Positions 1 through 5,347 of a DNA stretch of 5,575 nucleotides are shown piece by piece (position 1 is the first letter of the stretch; each line of letters starts with the position of its first letter). The translations under genes and the position numbers were made by a program. The DNA comes from Actinomycetota bacterium. GTDB lineage: Bacteria; Actinomycetota; AC-67. Below the pieces are notes generated by a model. That model was not told where the DNA came from, searched no databases, and saw nothing but the letters and a program-made list of their open reading frames with translations. The DNA lies in the NCBI GenBank assembly GCA_005883175.1, contig VAYV01000133.1, forward strand, positions 1-5,575, read 5' to 3'.

Positions 1-780
1 GGCTTCCTCCGCCTGTTTCCACGAGGCCGGATTCCCGATGCGGATCGCGGTCGCGATCGTCGACGGCTTCTCGATCGGATGGCCGACGACGATCGGCGCC
101 GCACCGGCCGCTTGGAAGCCGAACATGCGGGGCAGGAACGTGATGTTGTTCGCGTCGCGCTCTTCGCGGTAGCCCTTCCAGTACGCCGTGATGTTCCCGG
201 CGTTCCCTACCGGCATCACGTGGTAGTCGGGCGCGCGTCCCAACGCCCCGCAGATCTCGAACGCGCCGGTCTTCTGCCCTTCGATCCGGTACGGGTTCAC
301 CGAGTTCACGAGCGTGACCGGGTAGTTCTCGACGAGGTCGCGCGCGACGACGAGCGCTTCATCGAAGTTCGCGTCGACCTGGATCAGCTTCGCGCCGTGC
401 ACGAGCGCCTGCGCGAGCTTGCCCAACGCGATCTTCCCCTTGGGGACGAGCACGGCGCACTCGATCCCGGCTTTCGCCGCGTACGCGGCCGCGCTCGCGC
501 TCGTGTTCCCCGTCGACGCGCAGATCACGGCCTTCGCGCCTTCCTCCACCGCTTTCGAGATCGCGACCGTCATCCCGCGGTCCTTGAAGGATCCCGTCGG
601 GTTCGCCCCTTCGTACTTGAGATACACGTCTGCACCCATGCGCTCGGACAAGCGCTGGGAGTGGATCAGCGGCGTGCCGCCCTCACAGAGCGTGACGACC
701 GGCGTCGTCTCCGACACGGGCAAGCGGTCGCGGTACTCAGTGATGATCCCGCGCCAGAGGTGCGGGCCGTCGGAGCTCAC
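1..780 (-). CDS. thrC: Threonine synthase, N-terminal 260 residues (cut by left window edge)
   Basis: PLP-dependent cytosolic enzyme converting O-phosphohomoserine to threonine, the last step of threonine synthesis. Translating the minus strand from the GTG at 780-778 gives an uninterrupted frame to base 1. Near the N-terminus is the family-like stretch LWRGIITEYRDRLPV, then EGGTPL at about residues 33-38. The PLP-lysine motif GSFKDRGM puts the Schiff-base lysine at K66. ASTGNTSAS lies at 88-96, and the glycine-rich phosphate-binding loop GNAGN at 192-196. Family members are about 350 residues, so roughly the last 90 lie outside the window. The GTG start overlaps the hom stop codon as GTGA, which indicates translational coupling and a hom-thrC operon. 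No strong Shine-Dalgarno is visible (a weak AAGGCGG lies inside the hom end). The conserved N-terminus supports this start over the next Met (M48). No key residue is missing in the visible part. Identification is secure; only the C-terminus is unseen. Confidence 0.96.
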   Translation of the reverse strand, partial: MSSDGPHLWRGIITEYRDRLPVSETTPVVTLCEGGTPLIHSQRLSERMGADVYLKYEGANPTGSFKDRGMTVAISKAVEEGAKAVICASTGNTSASAAAYAAKAGIECAVLVPKGKIALGKLAQALVHGAKLIQVDANFDEALVVARDLVENYPVTLVNSVNPYRIEGQKTGAFEICGALGRAPDYHVMPVGNAGNITAYWKGYREERDANNITFLPRMFGFQAAGAAPIVVGHPIEKPSTIATAIRIGNPASWKQAEEA

Positions 781-2069
781 GTCTCGCCGCCTTCGACGCG
801 CATCACGCTCGTGATCTTCGTGACCTCCGGGAGGTCGCGGAGCACACCGAGCGTCGCTTGCAGGTCCCGCTCCAGCGCGCGGTGCGTGATCATCACGAGC
901 TGCGCTTGATCGCCGGTCCCCTCTTGCCACACGCTGCGGATCGAGACGTTGTTGCTCCCGAATGCGCTCGCAACGCTCGCGAGCACGCCGGGCTGATCGG
1001 CGACGTTCAGCAAGATGTAGTACTGCGAATACATCGCTTCGATATTGCGGATCGGGCTCTCCGAGTATGTCGACATGCCGGGGCCGCGGCCCCCGCTCAG
1101 CATGTTGCGCGCGATGTCGATGATGTCGCCGACGACGCTCGTGCCCGTCGGGCCGCCACCGGCGCCGCGGCCGTAGAACATCAGCTCGCCGACGCTCTCT
1201 CCTTCGACGAACACCGCGTTGAGGTTCTCGCGCACACTGGCCAAGGGATGCTCGTTCGGGATCATCGCCGGGTGCACGCGCACGGCGATCTCGCCGTCTT
1301 GCTGTTCGGCGATCGCGAGCAGCTTTACCGTGTACCCCAGCCGTTTCGCGAACGCGATGTCTTGCGCCGTGATGTCGGCGATGCCTTCGCGATAGACGTC
1401 GCCCGAGACCACCCGAGCATTGAAGGCGATGCTCGCCAGGATCGCCGCCTTCGCGGCGGGGTCGAACCCCTCGATGTCGGCCGTCGGGTCGAGCTCCGTG
1501 TAGCCGAGCCGCTCCGCTTCGGCCAGGGCTTCGCCGAACTCCAGGCCCTCCTCGGCCATGCGCGTGAGGATGAAGTTCGTCGTCCCGTTGACGATGCCCA
1601 TCACCTTCGTGACCCGCTCGCCGGCGAGCGACTCGCGGAGCGGATGGATCAGCGGGATGCCGCCGGCGACGGCGGCCTCGAAGTACAGATCGACCCCTTT
1701 ACGCTCCGCCGCCTCGTACAGCTCCTGCCCGAGGGCCGCCAGTAGCTCCTTGTTCGCCGTGACGACATGCTTGCCGTTGTTGATCGCTTCGAGCAGCAGG
1801 TGCCTGGCCGGCTCGATCCCCCCGATCGCCTCGACGACGATGTCGACGTCGGGGTGGCCGACGATCTCGTGCGGGTCGGTCGTGTACAGCGCCTCGGTCC
1901 CAGGAGGGACGTCGCGCTCCTTCGCCAGGTGCCGGACCGCGACCGCGACGACCTCGATGCTGGCTCCGAGACGCTGCTCGATATCGGTCGCATTGCGAGC
2001 GAGCATGCGCAGCACCGCCGATCCGACGATGCCGCAGCCGAGCTGTCCGATCCGGATCGCCCTGCCCAT
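777..2069 (-). CDS. hom: Homoserine dehydrogenase with C-terminal ACT domain
   Basis: NAD(P)H-dependent reduction of aspartate semialdehyde to homoserine, the branch point towards threonine and methionine. The 430-residue length matches the monofunctional bacterial form. A Rossmann loop GQLGCGIVG lies at residues 8-16. TANKELLA at 104-111 contains the conserved cofactor-binding lysine K107. EAAVAGGIP (131-139) and GIVNGTTNFIL (158-168) are family signatures. The substrate/catalytic region holds E192, D198, D203 and K207, spaced like the catalytic Glu/Asp/Asp/Lys set of characterised enzymes. Residues from about 350 (YYILLNVADQPG) to the end form an ACT domain, which in this family usually mediates feedback inhibition by threonine. 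The ATG at 2069 is the only usable start, because upstream codons run to an in-frame TAA with no other initiator. An out-of-frame ATG lies 10 bp upstream. No Shine-Dalgarno precedes the start. The gene heads a hom-thrC unit and is divergent from the XRE regulator. Confidence 0.97.
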   Translation of the reverse strand: MGRAIRIGQLGCGIVGSAVLRMLARNATDIEQRLGASIEVVAVAVRHLAKERDVPPGTEALYTTDPHEIVGHPDVDIVVEAIGGIEPARHLLLEAINNGKHVVTANKELLAALGQELYEAAERKGVDLYFEAAVAGGIPLIHPLRESLAGERVTKVMGIVNGTTNFILTRMAEEGLEFGEALAEAERLGYTELDPTADIEGFDPAAKAAILASIAFNARVVSGDVYREGIADITAQDIAFAKRLGYTVKLLAIAEQQDGEIAVRVHPAMIPNEHPLASVRENLNAVFVEGESVGELMFYGRGAGGGPTGTSVVGDIIDIARNMLSGGRGPGMSTYSESPIRNIEAMYSQYYILLNVADQPGVLASVASAFGSNNVSIRSVWQEGTGDQAQLVMITHRALERDLQATLGVLRDLPEVTKITSVMRVEGGET

Positions 2070-2077
2070 CGCGCGCC

Positions 2078-2083
2078 ATGATA
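2078..2083 (-). promoter_or_regulatory. Candidate -10 box of hom (near-leaderless)
   Basis: On the minus strand TATCAT ends 8 bases before the hom ATG, preceded by CTG. This spacing puts a transcription start within about 0-2 bases of the ATG. Together with the missing Shine-Dalgarno, that suggests a leaderless hom mRNA. No convincing -35 is seen at 17-18 bp. The call rests on position and a 5/6 match to TATAAT, so it is tentative. Confidence 0.35.
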
Positions 2084-2101
2084 CAGGCGGGTTCTGCCTG
2101 T
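2083..2101. repeat. Inverted repeat in the hom promoter (ACAGGC-N7-GCCTGT)
   Basis: Perfect 6-bp arms at 2083-2088 and 2096-2101 lie directly upstream of, and touch, the candidate hom -10. The position would suit a regulator binding site for hom-thrC. Six-bp arms can occur by chance in GC-rich DNA, and no known operator is recognised. Confidence 0.3.
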
Positions 2102-2130
2102 TCTGGGTGCTTTAGAGCCCCTCCAGGGCG

Positions 2131-2148
2131 TGCTTGGCTCACCAAGCA
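2131..2148. promoter_or_regulatory. Operator 1: 18-bp inverted repeat before the XRE regulator
   Basis: TGCTTGGCTCACCAAGCA is a perfect inverted repeat with 7-bp arms (TGCTTGG/CCAAGCA) around a 4-bp centre. It ends 5 bp before the TATAAT -10 of the regulator gene and occupies the region a -35 would use. The same arms with the same spacing recur at 2551-2568. The simplest reading is the binding site of the XRE protein encoded just downstream, giving autoregulation. It also lies about 60 bp upstream of the divergent hom start and could influence hom. The repeat is directly visible; the identity of the binder is inferred. Confidence 0.8.
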
Positions 2149-2150
2149 CC

Positions 2151-2159
2151 TGCTATAAT
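2151..2159 (+). promoter_or_regulatory. Extended -10 promoter (TGC-TATAAT) of the XRE regulator
   Basis: A perfect TATAAT at 2154-2159 is preceded by TGC, an extended -10. Transcription is predicted to begin at about 2166-2167, exactly at the GTG start of the regulator, so the mRNA should be leaderless. The only TTGnnn upstream (2134-2139, inside operator 1) is 14 bp away, too close for a normal -35, so the promoter probably relies on its extended -10 and/or an activator. Confidence 0.75.
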
Positions 2160-2166
2160 CCGCCGC

Positions 2167-2523
2167 GTGAAGACCCAAGAGCGTTCCTGGAAAGCAGTCG
2201 GCGAGTTCATCCGCTCGCAGCGTCGCTTGGCCGACCTGTCCTTGCGCCAGCTCTCCGCGCTCGCGCAGGTCTCGAACCCGTACCTCAGCCAGATCGAACG
2301 CGGCATCCATAAGCCGTCGGCCGACGTGCTGAAGGGCATCGCCGATGCGCTGCACATCTCCGCGGAAACGCTGTACGCGCGGGCCGGCCTGCTGAACGAG
2401 GACGGCGGCGATCACCGCGATACCCCGACCGTCGAGCAAGCCATCCGCATGGACGCCGGCCTCACCACCGAGCAGAAGAAAGCGTTGATCCGCGTCTATA
2501 AGAGCTTCCTGGGCTCTGCGTAA
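2167..2523 (+). CDS. XRE-family helix-turn-helix regulator, MLDSR/Rv0474-like
   Basis: A 118-residue DNA-binding regulator. Residues about 12-62 form a classic XRE/Cro-C1 HTH: FIRSQRR (14-20), helix 2 LSLRQLSALAQ (24-34), and recognition helix SNPYLSQIERG (36-46), then P50 and a closing helix (about 53-62). LYARAGLL (69-76) follows, then a polar linker (77-87) and a C-terminal helix (about 88-116) with the motif LTTEQKKALIRVYKSF. This recalls the small actinobacterial regulators encoded before HBHA/lipid-droplet proteins (Rv0474, Rhodococcus MLDSR), which is a family comparison from memory. The GTG at 2167 is preferred to the upstream TTG at 2134. The TTG would sit in the operator and upstream of the -10, and the GTG coincides with the predicted transcription start; no Shine-Dalgarno is present. 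The next gene starts 91 bp downstream with the same operator, so the likely role is control of itself and that gene. Ligand and sign of regulation are unknown. Confidence 0.9.
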   Translation: MKTQERSWKAVGEFIRSQRRLADLSLRQLSALAQVSNPYLSQIERGIHKPSADVLKGIADALHISAETLYARAGLLNEDGGDHRDTPTVEQAIRMDAGLTTEQKKALIRVYKSFLGSA

Positions 2524-2550
2524 GGCCTGGTCCGAAGCCCTTTCTCGGCC

Positions 2551-2568
2551 TGCTTGACATACCAAGCA
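2551..2568. promoter_or_regulatory. Operator 2: second copy of the 18-bp repeat, before the small protein
   Basis: TGCTTGACATACCAAGCA has 6-bp arms TGCTTG/CAAGCA with the same total length and phase as operator 1; it differs at 4 of the 6 central positions (TGCTTG-GCTCAC-CAAGCA against TGCTTG-ACATAC-CAAGCA). It embeds the consensus -35 TTGACA (2554-2559), so a protein bound here would block RNA polymerase. The conserved pair of sites strongly suggests that the XRE protein controls both genes. Confidence 0.8.
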
Positions 2569-2583
2569 CTCGCTTGCTATGGT
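2554..2583 (+). promoter_or_regulatory. Promoter of the small protein gene (TTGACA-N18-TATGGT)
   Basis: A perfect -35 TTGACA (2554-2559) is followed after 18 bp by TATGGT (2578-2583) with an upstream TGC, an extended -10. The predicted start is near 2590, giving a leader of about 25 bases that contains the ribosome binding site. The strong -35 plus extended -10 suggests high expression when derepressed, as expected for an abundant structural or granule protein. Confidence 0.72.
2563..2576. repeat. Third half-site overlapping the -10 region (CAAGC-ACTC-GCTTG)
   Basis: The right arm of operator 2 also pairs with GCTTG at 2572-2576, making a second overlapping inverted repeat with 5-bp arms. 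The small-protein promoter therefore has three half-sites against two at the regulator promoter. This could allow higher-order binding or tighter control. Visible in sequence; function inferred. Confidence 0.45.
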
Positions 2584-2603
2584 CTCCCCCGTCAGTCAGA
2601 CCC

Positions 2604-2610
2604 AGGGAGG
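2604..2610 (+). promoter_or_regulatory. Shine-Dalgarno AGGGAGG that fixes the small-protein start
   Basis: AGGGAGG lies 4 bases before the ATG at 2615. It selects this ATG over the in-frame upstream ATG at 2579, which lies inside the -10 box and cannot be in the mRNA. Confidence 0.8.
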
Positions 2611-2614
2611 GAAA

Positions 2615-2947
2615 ATGGCCAAGTACACGGACCTCGCCACCAAGACAGGCGACCGCGTCCTCTCGCTGATCGGCGACGCACAGGGTGCCGTCGTCAGCGC
2701 AGTTTCAAGCGTCAGCTCGCTCGTCGGCTCGGTTATCCCCGAGCTGCCCCAGATCCCCGGCACCGAGAACGTTCCGGCTCCGCGCGAGCTCGTCGACGAC
2801 TACTTCTCGTTCGCCGAGAAGGCGCTCAAGCAGCAGAAGACCTACGCCAAGGACCTGGCGAAGGCCCTCGAGCCGATCAGCGCCAAGATCATCCCGAACG
2901 GCAAGAAGGCAGTGAAGGCCGCTCCCAAGGCTGCCGCAACCGCGTAA
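2615..2947 (+). CDS. Phasin/HBHA-like small helical protein with Lys/Ala tail
   Basis: A 110-residue protein with no enzymatic motif. Residues 4-41 are predicted helical and amphipathic, rich in Ala/Val/Ser with a GDAQGAVVSAVSSVSSLVG stretch. Residues 42-56 form a Pro-rich linker (PELPQIPGTENVPAP). Residues 57-86 form a charged helix with ELVDDYFSFAEKAL and QQKTYAKDLAKAL, a pattern reminiscent of phasins. Residues 91-110 are a basic K/A/P tail (K91, K97, K98, K101, K105). There is no signal peptide and no clear membrane span. Helical body plus Lys/Ala tail resembles mycobacterial HBHA and the Rhodococcus lipid-droplet protein (TadA/MLDS), whose basic tails bind polyanions or DNA; those proteins are longer. 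Placement behind a matching XRE regulator with a shared operator fits the same scheme. Coating of lipid droplets or PHA granules, or nucleoid contact, is inferred. It could instead be a generic helical stress or surface protein. Confidence 0.82.
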   Translation: MAKYTDLATKTGDRVLSLIGDAQGAVVSAVSSVSSLVGSVIPELPQIPGTENVPAPRELVDDYFSFAEKALKQQKTYAKDLAKALEPISAKIIPNGKKAVKAAPKAAATA

Positions 2948-2980
2948 CACCGCTCGGCCCGGCTCCAAGGCGACACCACT

Positions 2981-3005
2981 AGGCCCCCGGCTATGCCGGG
3001 GGCCT
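2981..3005. terminator. Strong hairpin terminator between convergent genes
   Basis: AGGCCCCCGGC (2981-2991) and GCCGGGGGCCT (2995-3005) form a perfect 11-bp, nearly all-GC stem with a 3-base TAT loop. It lies 33 bp after the small-protein stop and 19 bp from the end of the convergent hydrolase gene. There is no T tract, as is common in actinomycete hairpin terminators. The symmetry and position suit a bidirectional terminator. Confidence 0.82.
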
Positions 3006-3024
3006 CGCCGTTCCCAACGATCCG

Positions 3025-3966
3025 TTAAACGGCGCGCGCTTGTCCGGCGAGGCTTCGCGTCCCCAACAAGATCCACGAGGCCGGGCCGGCGAGCCATGCG
3101 TCGATCGCGTTCGCCACGACGCGGGGATGCTCGAGCATCGGGACGTGGCCGCAATCGTCGAGCATCACGTGATCCCAGTCGGGGCGGATACGCGCGATCG
3201 CTTCCACCGACGCGCGCGGCACGAGGCGGTCGGAAGCGCCCCCGATGAGCAAGGTGGGTGCGGAGACATCGCGGAGCGCCCCGAGGTATCGGCGTCGCCG
3301 GCCCAACGTGCCGACGAGGCTCCGCGTCTGTTGGAGGAATGCCGCCGGCACGTCGATCTCGAATGCCCTCCGCTCCGCAACTTCGAGATGTGCGTCGACG
3401 ATCTCTTGCGGAACGCGTGACGGATCGACGGTGCAGAGCGCGAGCATCCGATCCACCATGCGCGTGGCGCCGTAATAACGGAGCCCGTTCACGATCAGCC
3501 GTCCGCCGATGAGTCGGCCGGCGATGGTCGGCACGATCGCCGCCGACAAGAAGCCTGCCACGGTCGTATCGAGCGAATGGAGGCCGTTACGCGGTAGCGC
3601 AGGCGCTATCAACACCAAGCCTCGAACCGAATCGGGGTCGGCGACGGCTTGAGAGATCGACAGCGCGCCGCCCATCGAGTTCCCCATGAGGACGACCGGC
3701 GTCGCGGCTATGTCCTGGATGAAGCGCGCGATGATCGAGCGGCTGCTCGACATCGTCGCCTTGCGTCCTGCGAGCGGCGAGAGGCCGAAACCGGGGAGGT
3801 CGAGCGCGAGCACGCGGCCACGCTGCGCGAGCATCGGCGCCAGGGCGAGCCAGTTCGCGTGGGAGCCGCCGAGCCCATGTACGAGGACGAATGTCGGCCC
3901 TGTAGAAGGCCCTGGAAATTCGAGGTAATAAACAGGGCCGCCGAGGTCTGCAGTTCGACGTTCCAT
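3025..3966 (-). CDS. Alpha/beta-fold hydrolase (esterase/lipase-like)
   Basis: A 313-residue alpha/beta hydrolase of the carboxylester-hydrolase type. An oxyanion-hole motif HGLGGS lies at residues 30-35, DLPGFGLS at 56-63, and the nucleophile elbow GNSMGG at 95-100 with catalytic S97. A helical cap spans about 125-215. GGASDRLVP (242-250) supplies acid D246, and DCGHVPMLEHP (271-281) supplies H274, so the triad is complete. No signal peptide is seen, so it is probably cytosolic. The substrate cannot be deduced: the same fold covers esterases, lipases, C-C hydrolases, haloperoxidase-like enzymes and PHA depolymerases. It lies 42 bp downstream of lysA on the same strand, but the AT-rich gap holds its own candidate promoter and operator, so it need not be part of a lysA operon. 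It converges on the phasin-like gene. Start ATG at 3966 has only a weak GGA upstream. Family confident, function unknown. Confidence 0.92.
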   Translation of the reverse strand: MERRTADLGGPVYYLEFPGPSTGPTFVLVHGLGGSHANWLALAPMLAQRGRVLALDLPGFGLSPLAGRKATMSSSRSIIARFIQDIAATPVVLMGNSMGGALSISQAVADPDSVRGLVLIAPALPRNGLHSLDTTVAGFLSAAIVPTIAGRLIGGRLIVNGLRYYGATRMVDRMLALCTVDPSRVPQEIVDAHLEVAERRAFEIDVPAAFLQQTRSLVGTLGRRRRYLGALRDVSAPTLLIGGASDRLVPRASVEAIARIRPDWDHVMLDDCGHVPMLEHPRVVANAIDAWLAGPASWILLGTRSLAGQARAV

Positions 3967-3974
3967 CTGTTATC

Positions 3975-3989
3975 CGGGATTTTTTCCCG
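3975..3989. repeat. Small inverted repeat in the hydrolase leader (CGGGA-N5-TCCCG)
   Basis: Five-bp arms (3975-3979 and 3985-3989) enclose an A/T-only loop, ending 8 bases before the hydrolase ATG. In the mRNA this would be a weak hairpin beside a start that lacks a good Shine-Dalgarno. It could modulate translation or be incidental. Confidence 0.3.
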
Positions 3990-4006
3990 TTGTACAGATG
4001 TATAAC
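3989..4006. promoter_or_regulatory. Imperfect 18-bp palindrome, candidate TetR-type operator, over the hydrolase promoter
   Basis: GTTGTACAGATGTATAAC is an 18-bp palindrome with arms GTTGTACA/TGTATAAC, mismatched at one arm position and at the central GA. Size and symmetry resemble TetR-family operators. On the minus strand it contains TATACA (4004 to 3999), a plausible -10 giving a start near 3992 and a leader of about 26 bases. The site lies between the lysA stop and the hydrolase ATG in the most AT-rich part of the window, so it probably controls the hydrolase separately. No TetR gene is in the window. Confidence 0.5.
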
Positions 4007-4008
4007 GC

Positions 4009-5313
4009 CTAGAGGTCGCGCGAGGTGACATCCTCGTAGGTCTCCCGGGCGACGATCACGCGGGCATCGCCGTCCTCGACGACGATAACCGCAGGTCGCG
4101 GGAAGCGGTTGTAGTTCGACGCCATCGAGTAGCCGTACGCGCCGGTGGCCGGCACCGCGAGGACGTCGCCGCGCCCGACGCTCGCCGGGAGGCTCACGTC
4201 CTTGATCAGCAGGTCGCCTTGCTCGCAGTGAGCGCCGGCGATCGTGACGACGCGGTCGCTGGGCACGTCCGCCTTGTTCGCGAGCAGCGCCTCGTAGCGC
4301 GCGCCGTACAGCGCGGGCCGGATGTTGTCGCTCATCCCACCGTCGACGCTGACGTACGTACGGATGCCGGGGATCTCCTTCACCGTTCCGACCGTGTACA
4401 GGGTCACCATCGCGTTCGCGATAAGCCAGCGCGCAGGCTCGACGCCGATGCGCGGCACCGGCAGCCCGAGCCGCTCCATCTCACCCTGCAGCTTCGCGCG
4501 CACCTCCGTCGCGAAGGACTCAACGCGCGCGGGGAAATCGCCGCGCGTGTACGCGATCGCGAGCCCGCCGCCGAGGTTCAGCTCGGCCGGCTGGATCCCG
4601 GTCGCGTCACGGACGCTCGCGCAGAATTCCGCGAGGATCTCCACCGTGCGGAGGAACGCCTCGACGCCGGTGATGTTCGAGCCGATGTGCGAGTGGAAGC
4701 CGACGACGTCGAGGTTGGGTAGGTCGCGCGCGCGCTTCGCCGCCTCGAGCGCGACGCCACCTTCGACCGACATCCCGAACTTCGAGTCTTCCTGGCCCGT
4801 CTGGATGTACTCGTGCGTGTGCGCCTCGACCCCGGGCGTGACGCGCAGCATCATCTGCGTGCGCGCGCCGAGCGAGCCGGCGATCGCATCGGCGCGCTCG
4901 AGCTCTTCCATCGAGTCGGCGACGATGCGCCCGACGCCGGCCTTCATCCCCATCTCGAGCTCGGCGTCGCTCTTGTTGTTGCCGTGGAAGATGATCCGCT
5001 CCGGCGGGAACGACGCCTTCAGCGCCGTGAAGAGCTCGCCGCCACTCGCGACGTCGAGGCCGAGGCCCTCCTCCGCCACCATCTTGGCCATCGCGACGCA
5101 GAGGAACGCCTTCCCCGCGTAGTACACGTCGGCGTCTGTGTACGCCTCGCGGTAGCGCAGCGCGCGCTCGCGGAAAGTGTCCTCGCACATTACGAACAAC
5201 GGCGTGCCGAACTCGCGCGCAAGGTCGACTGTGTCGGCCCCGCCGATCTCCAAGTGGCCGTTCGAGCGCAGGCGCGCGCTCGACGGAAGGACATCTTTCA
5301 ACGTGTGCGGCAT
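4009..5313 (-). CDS. lysA: Diaminopimelate decarboxylase
   Basis: PLP-dependent enzyme decarboxylating meso-diaminopimelate to lysine, the final step of lysine synthesis; its substrate is also a peptidoglycan precursor. At 434 residues it has the usual family length and fold. The PLP lysine K68 sits in YYAGKAF (64-70), followed by GLGLDVASGGEL (83-94). HSHIGSN (207-213) carries conserved H209, GGGL lies at 248-251, and EPARW at 292-296 replaces the usual EPGR. The catalytic cysteine C363 lies in HCEQGD, where CES/TGD is more common, and GAYGYSMASNYN (391-402) carries the conserved Tyr. ATG at 5313 starts the N-terminus expected for the family, with a GGACGG ribosome-binding candidate 9 bases upstream. 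The gene is followed by the hydrolase, not by hom, unlike many actinomycete lysA-hom-thrC clusters. The EPAR and CEQGD variants are conservative, so the gene looks functional. Confidence 0.97.
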   Translation of the reverse strand: MPHTLKDVLPSSARLRSNGHLEIGGADTVDLAREFGTPLFVMCEDTFRERALRYREAYTDADVYYAGKAFLCVAMAKMVAEEGLGLDVASGGELFTALKASFPPERIIFHGNNKSDAELEMGMKAGVGRIVADSMEELERADAIAGSLGARTQMMLRVTPGVEAHTHEYIQTGQEDSKFGMSVEGGVALEAAKRARDLPNLDVVGFHSHIGSNITGVEAFLRTVEILAEFCASVRDATGIQPAELNLGGGLAIAYTRGDFPARVESFATEVRAKLQGEMERLGLPVPRIGVEPARWLIANAMVTLYTVGTVKEIPGIRTYVSVDGGMSDNIRPALYGARYEALLANKADVPSDRVVTIAGAHCEQGDLLIKDVSLPASVGRGDVLAVPATGAYGYSMASNYNRFPRPAVIVVEDGDARVIVARETYEDVTSRDL

Positions 5314-5322
5314 CTCTTGATC

Positions 5323-5344
5323 CCGTCCAGGGTGATTAGGACGG
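5323..5344. repeat. Inverted repeat in the lysA leader (CCGTCC-N10-GGACGG)
   Basis: Perfect 6-bp arms at 5323-5328 and 5339-5344. On the lysA transcript the downstream arm is GGACGG, the only Shine-Dalgarno-like sequence before the ATG, so a hairpin here would cover the ribosome site. It could equally be an operator near the transcription start, since it touches the predicted start region. Visible repeat; role inferred. Confidence 0.4.
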
Positions 5345-5347
5345 CAG

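Noticed and set aside
79..909. Long plus-strand open frame
   Set aside because: It is antisense to thrC and the end of hom. The product is Arg/Asp/His-rich without domain patterns, as expected for a high-GC shadow frame.
858..2115. Several plus-strand open frames opposite hom
   Set aside because: Hom on the minus strand has complete family motifs. The plus frames have no recognisable motifs, no ribosome sites, and shadow-like composition.
2134..2166. Upstream TTG start for the XRE regulator, adding 11 residues
   Set aside because: It lies inside the operator and upstream of the TATAAT, so it would not be in the mRNA made from that promoter.
1699..2565. Minus-strand open frame spanning the XRE gene, the operators and the start of hom
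   Set aside because: It runs antisense through a clear HTH gene and both promoters, and its product has low-complexity shadow composition.
2131..2568. CRISPR-like or transposon-end repeats
   Set aside because: There are only two 18-bp copies, each palindromic and placed exactly at a promoter. There is no array, no flanking duplication and no transposase gene.
2131..2583. Toxin-antitoxin module (XRE antitoxin plus small partner)
   Set aside because: The genes have separate promoters and a 91-bp gap. The second protein has a helical phasin/HBHA-like body and Lys/Ala tail, not a HigB, RelE or HipA-like toxin fold, and the XRE C-terminus matches the stand-alone regulator type.
2579..2614. Upstream ATG start for the small protein, adding 12 residues
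   Set aside because: This ATG is part of the TATGGT -10 box. The ATG at 2615 has a strong AGGGAGG ribosome site.
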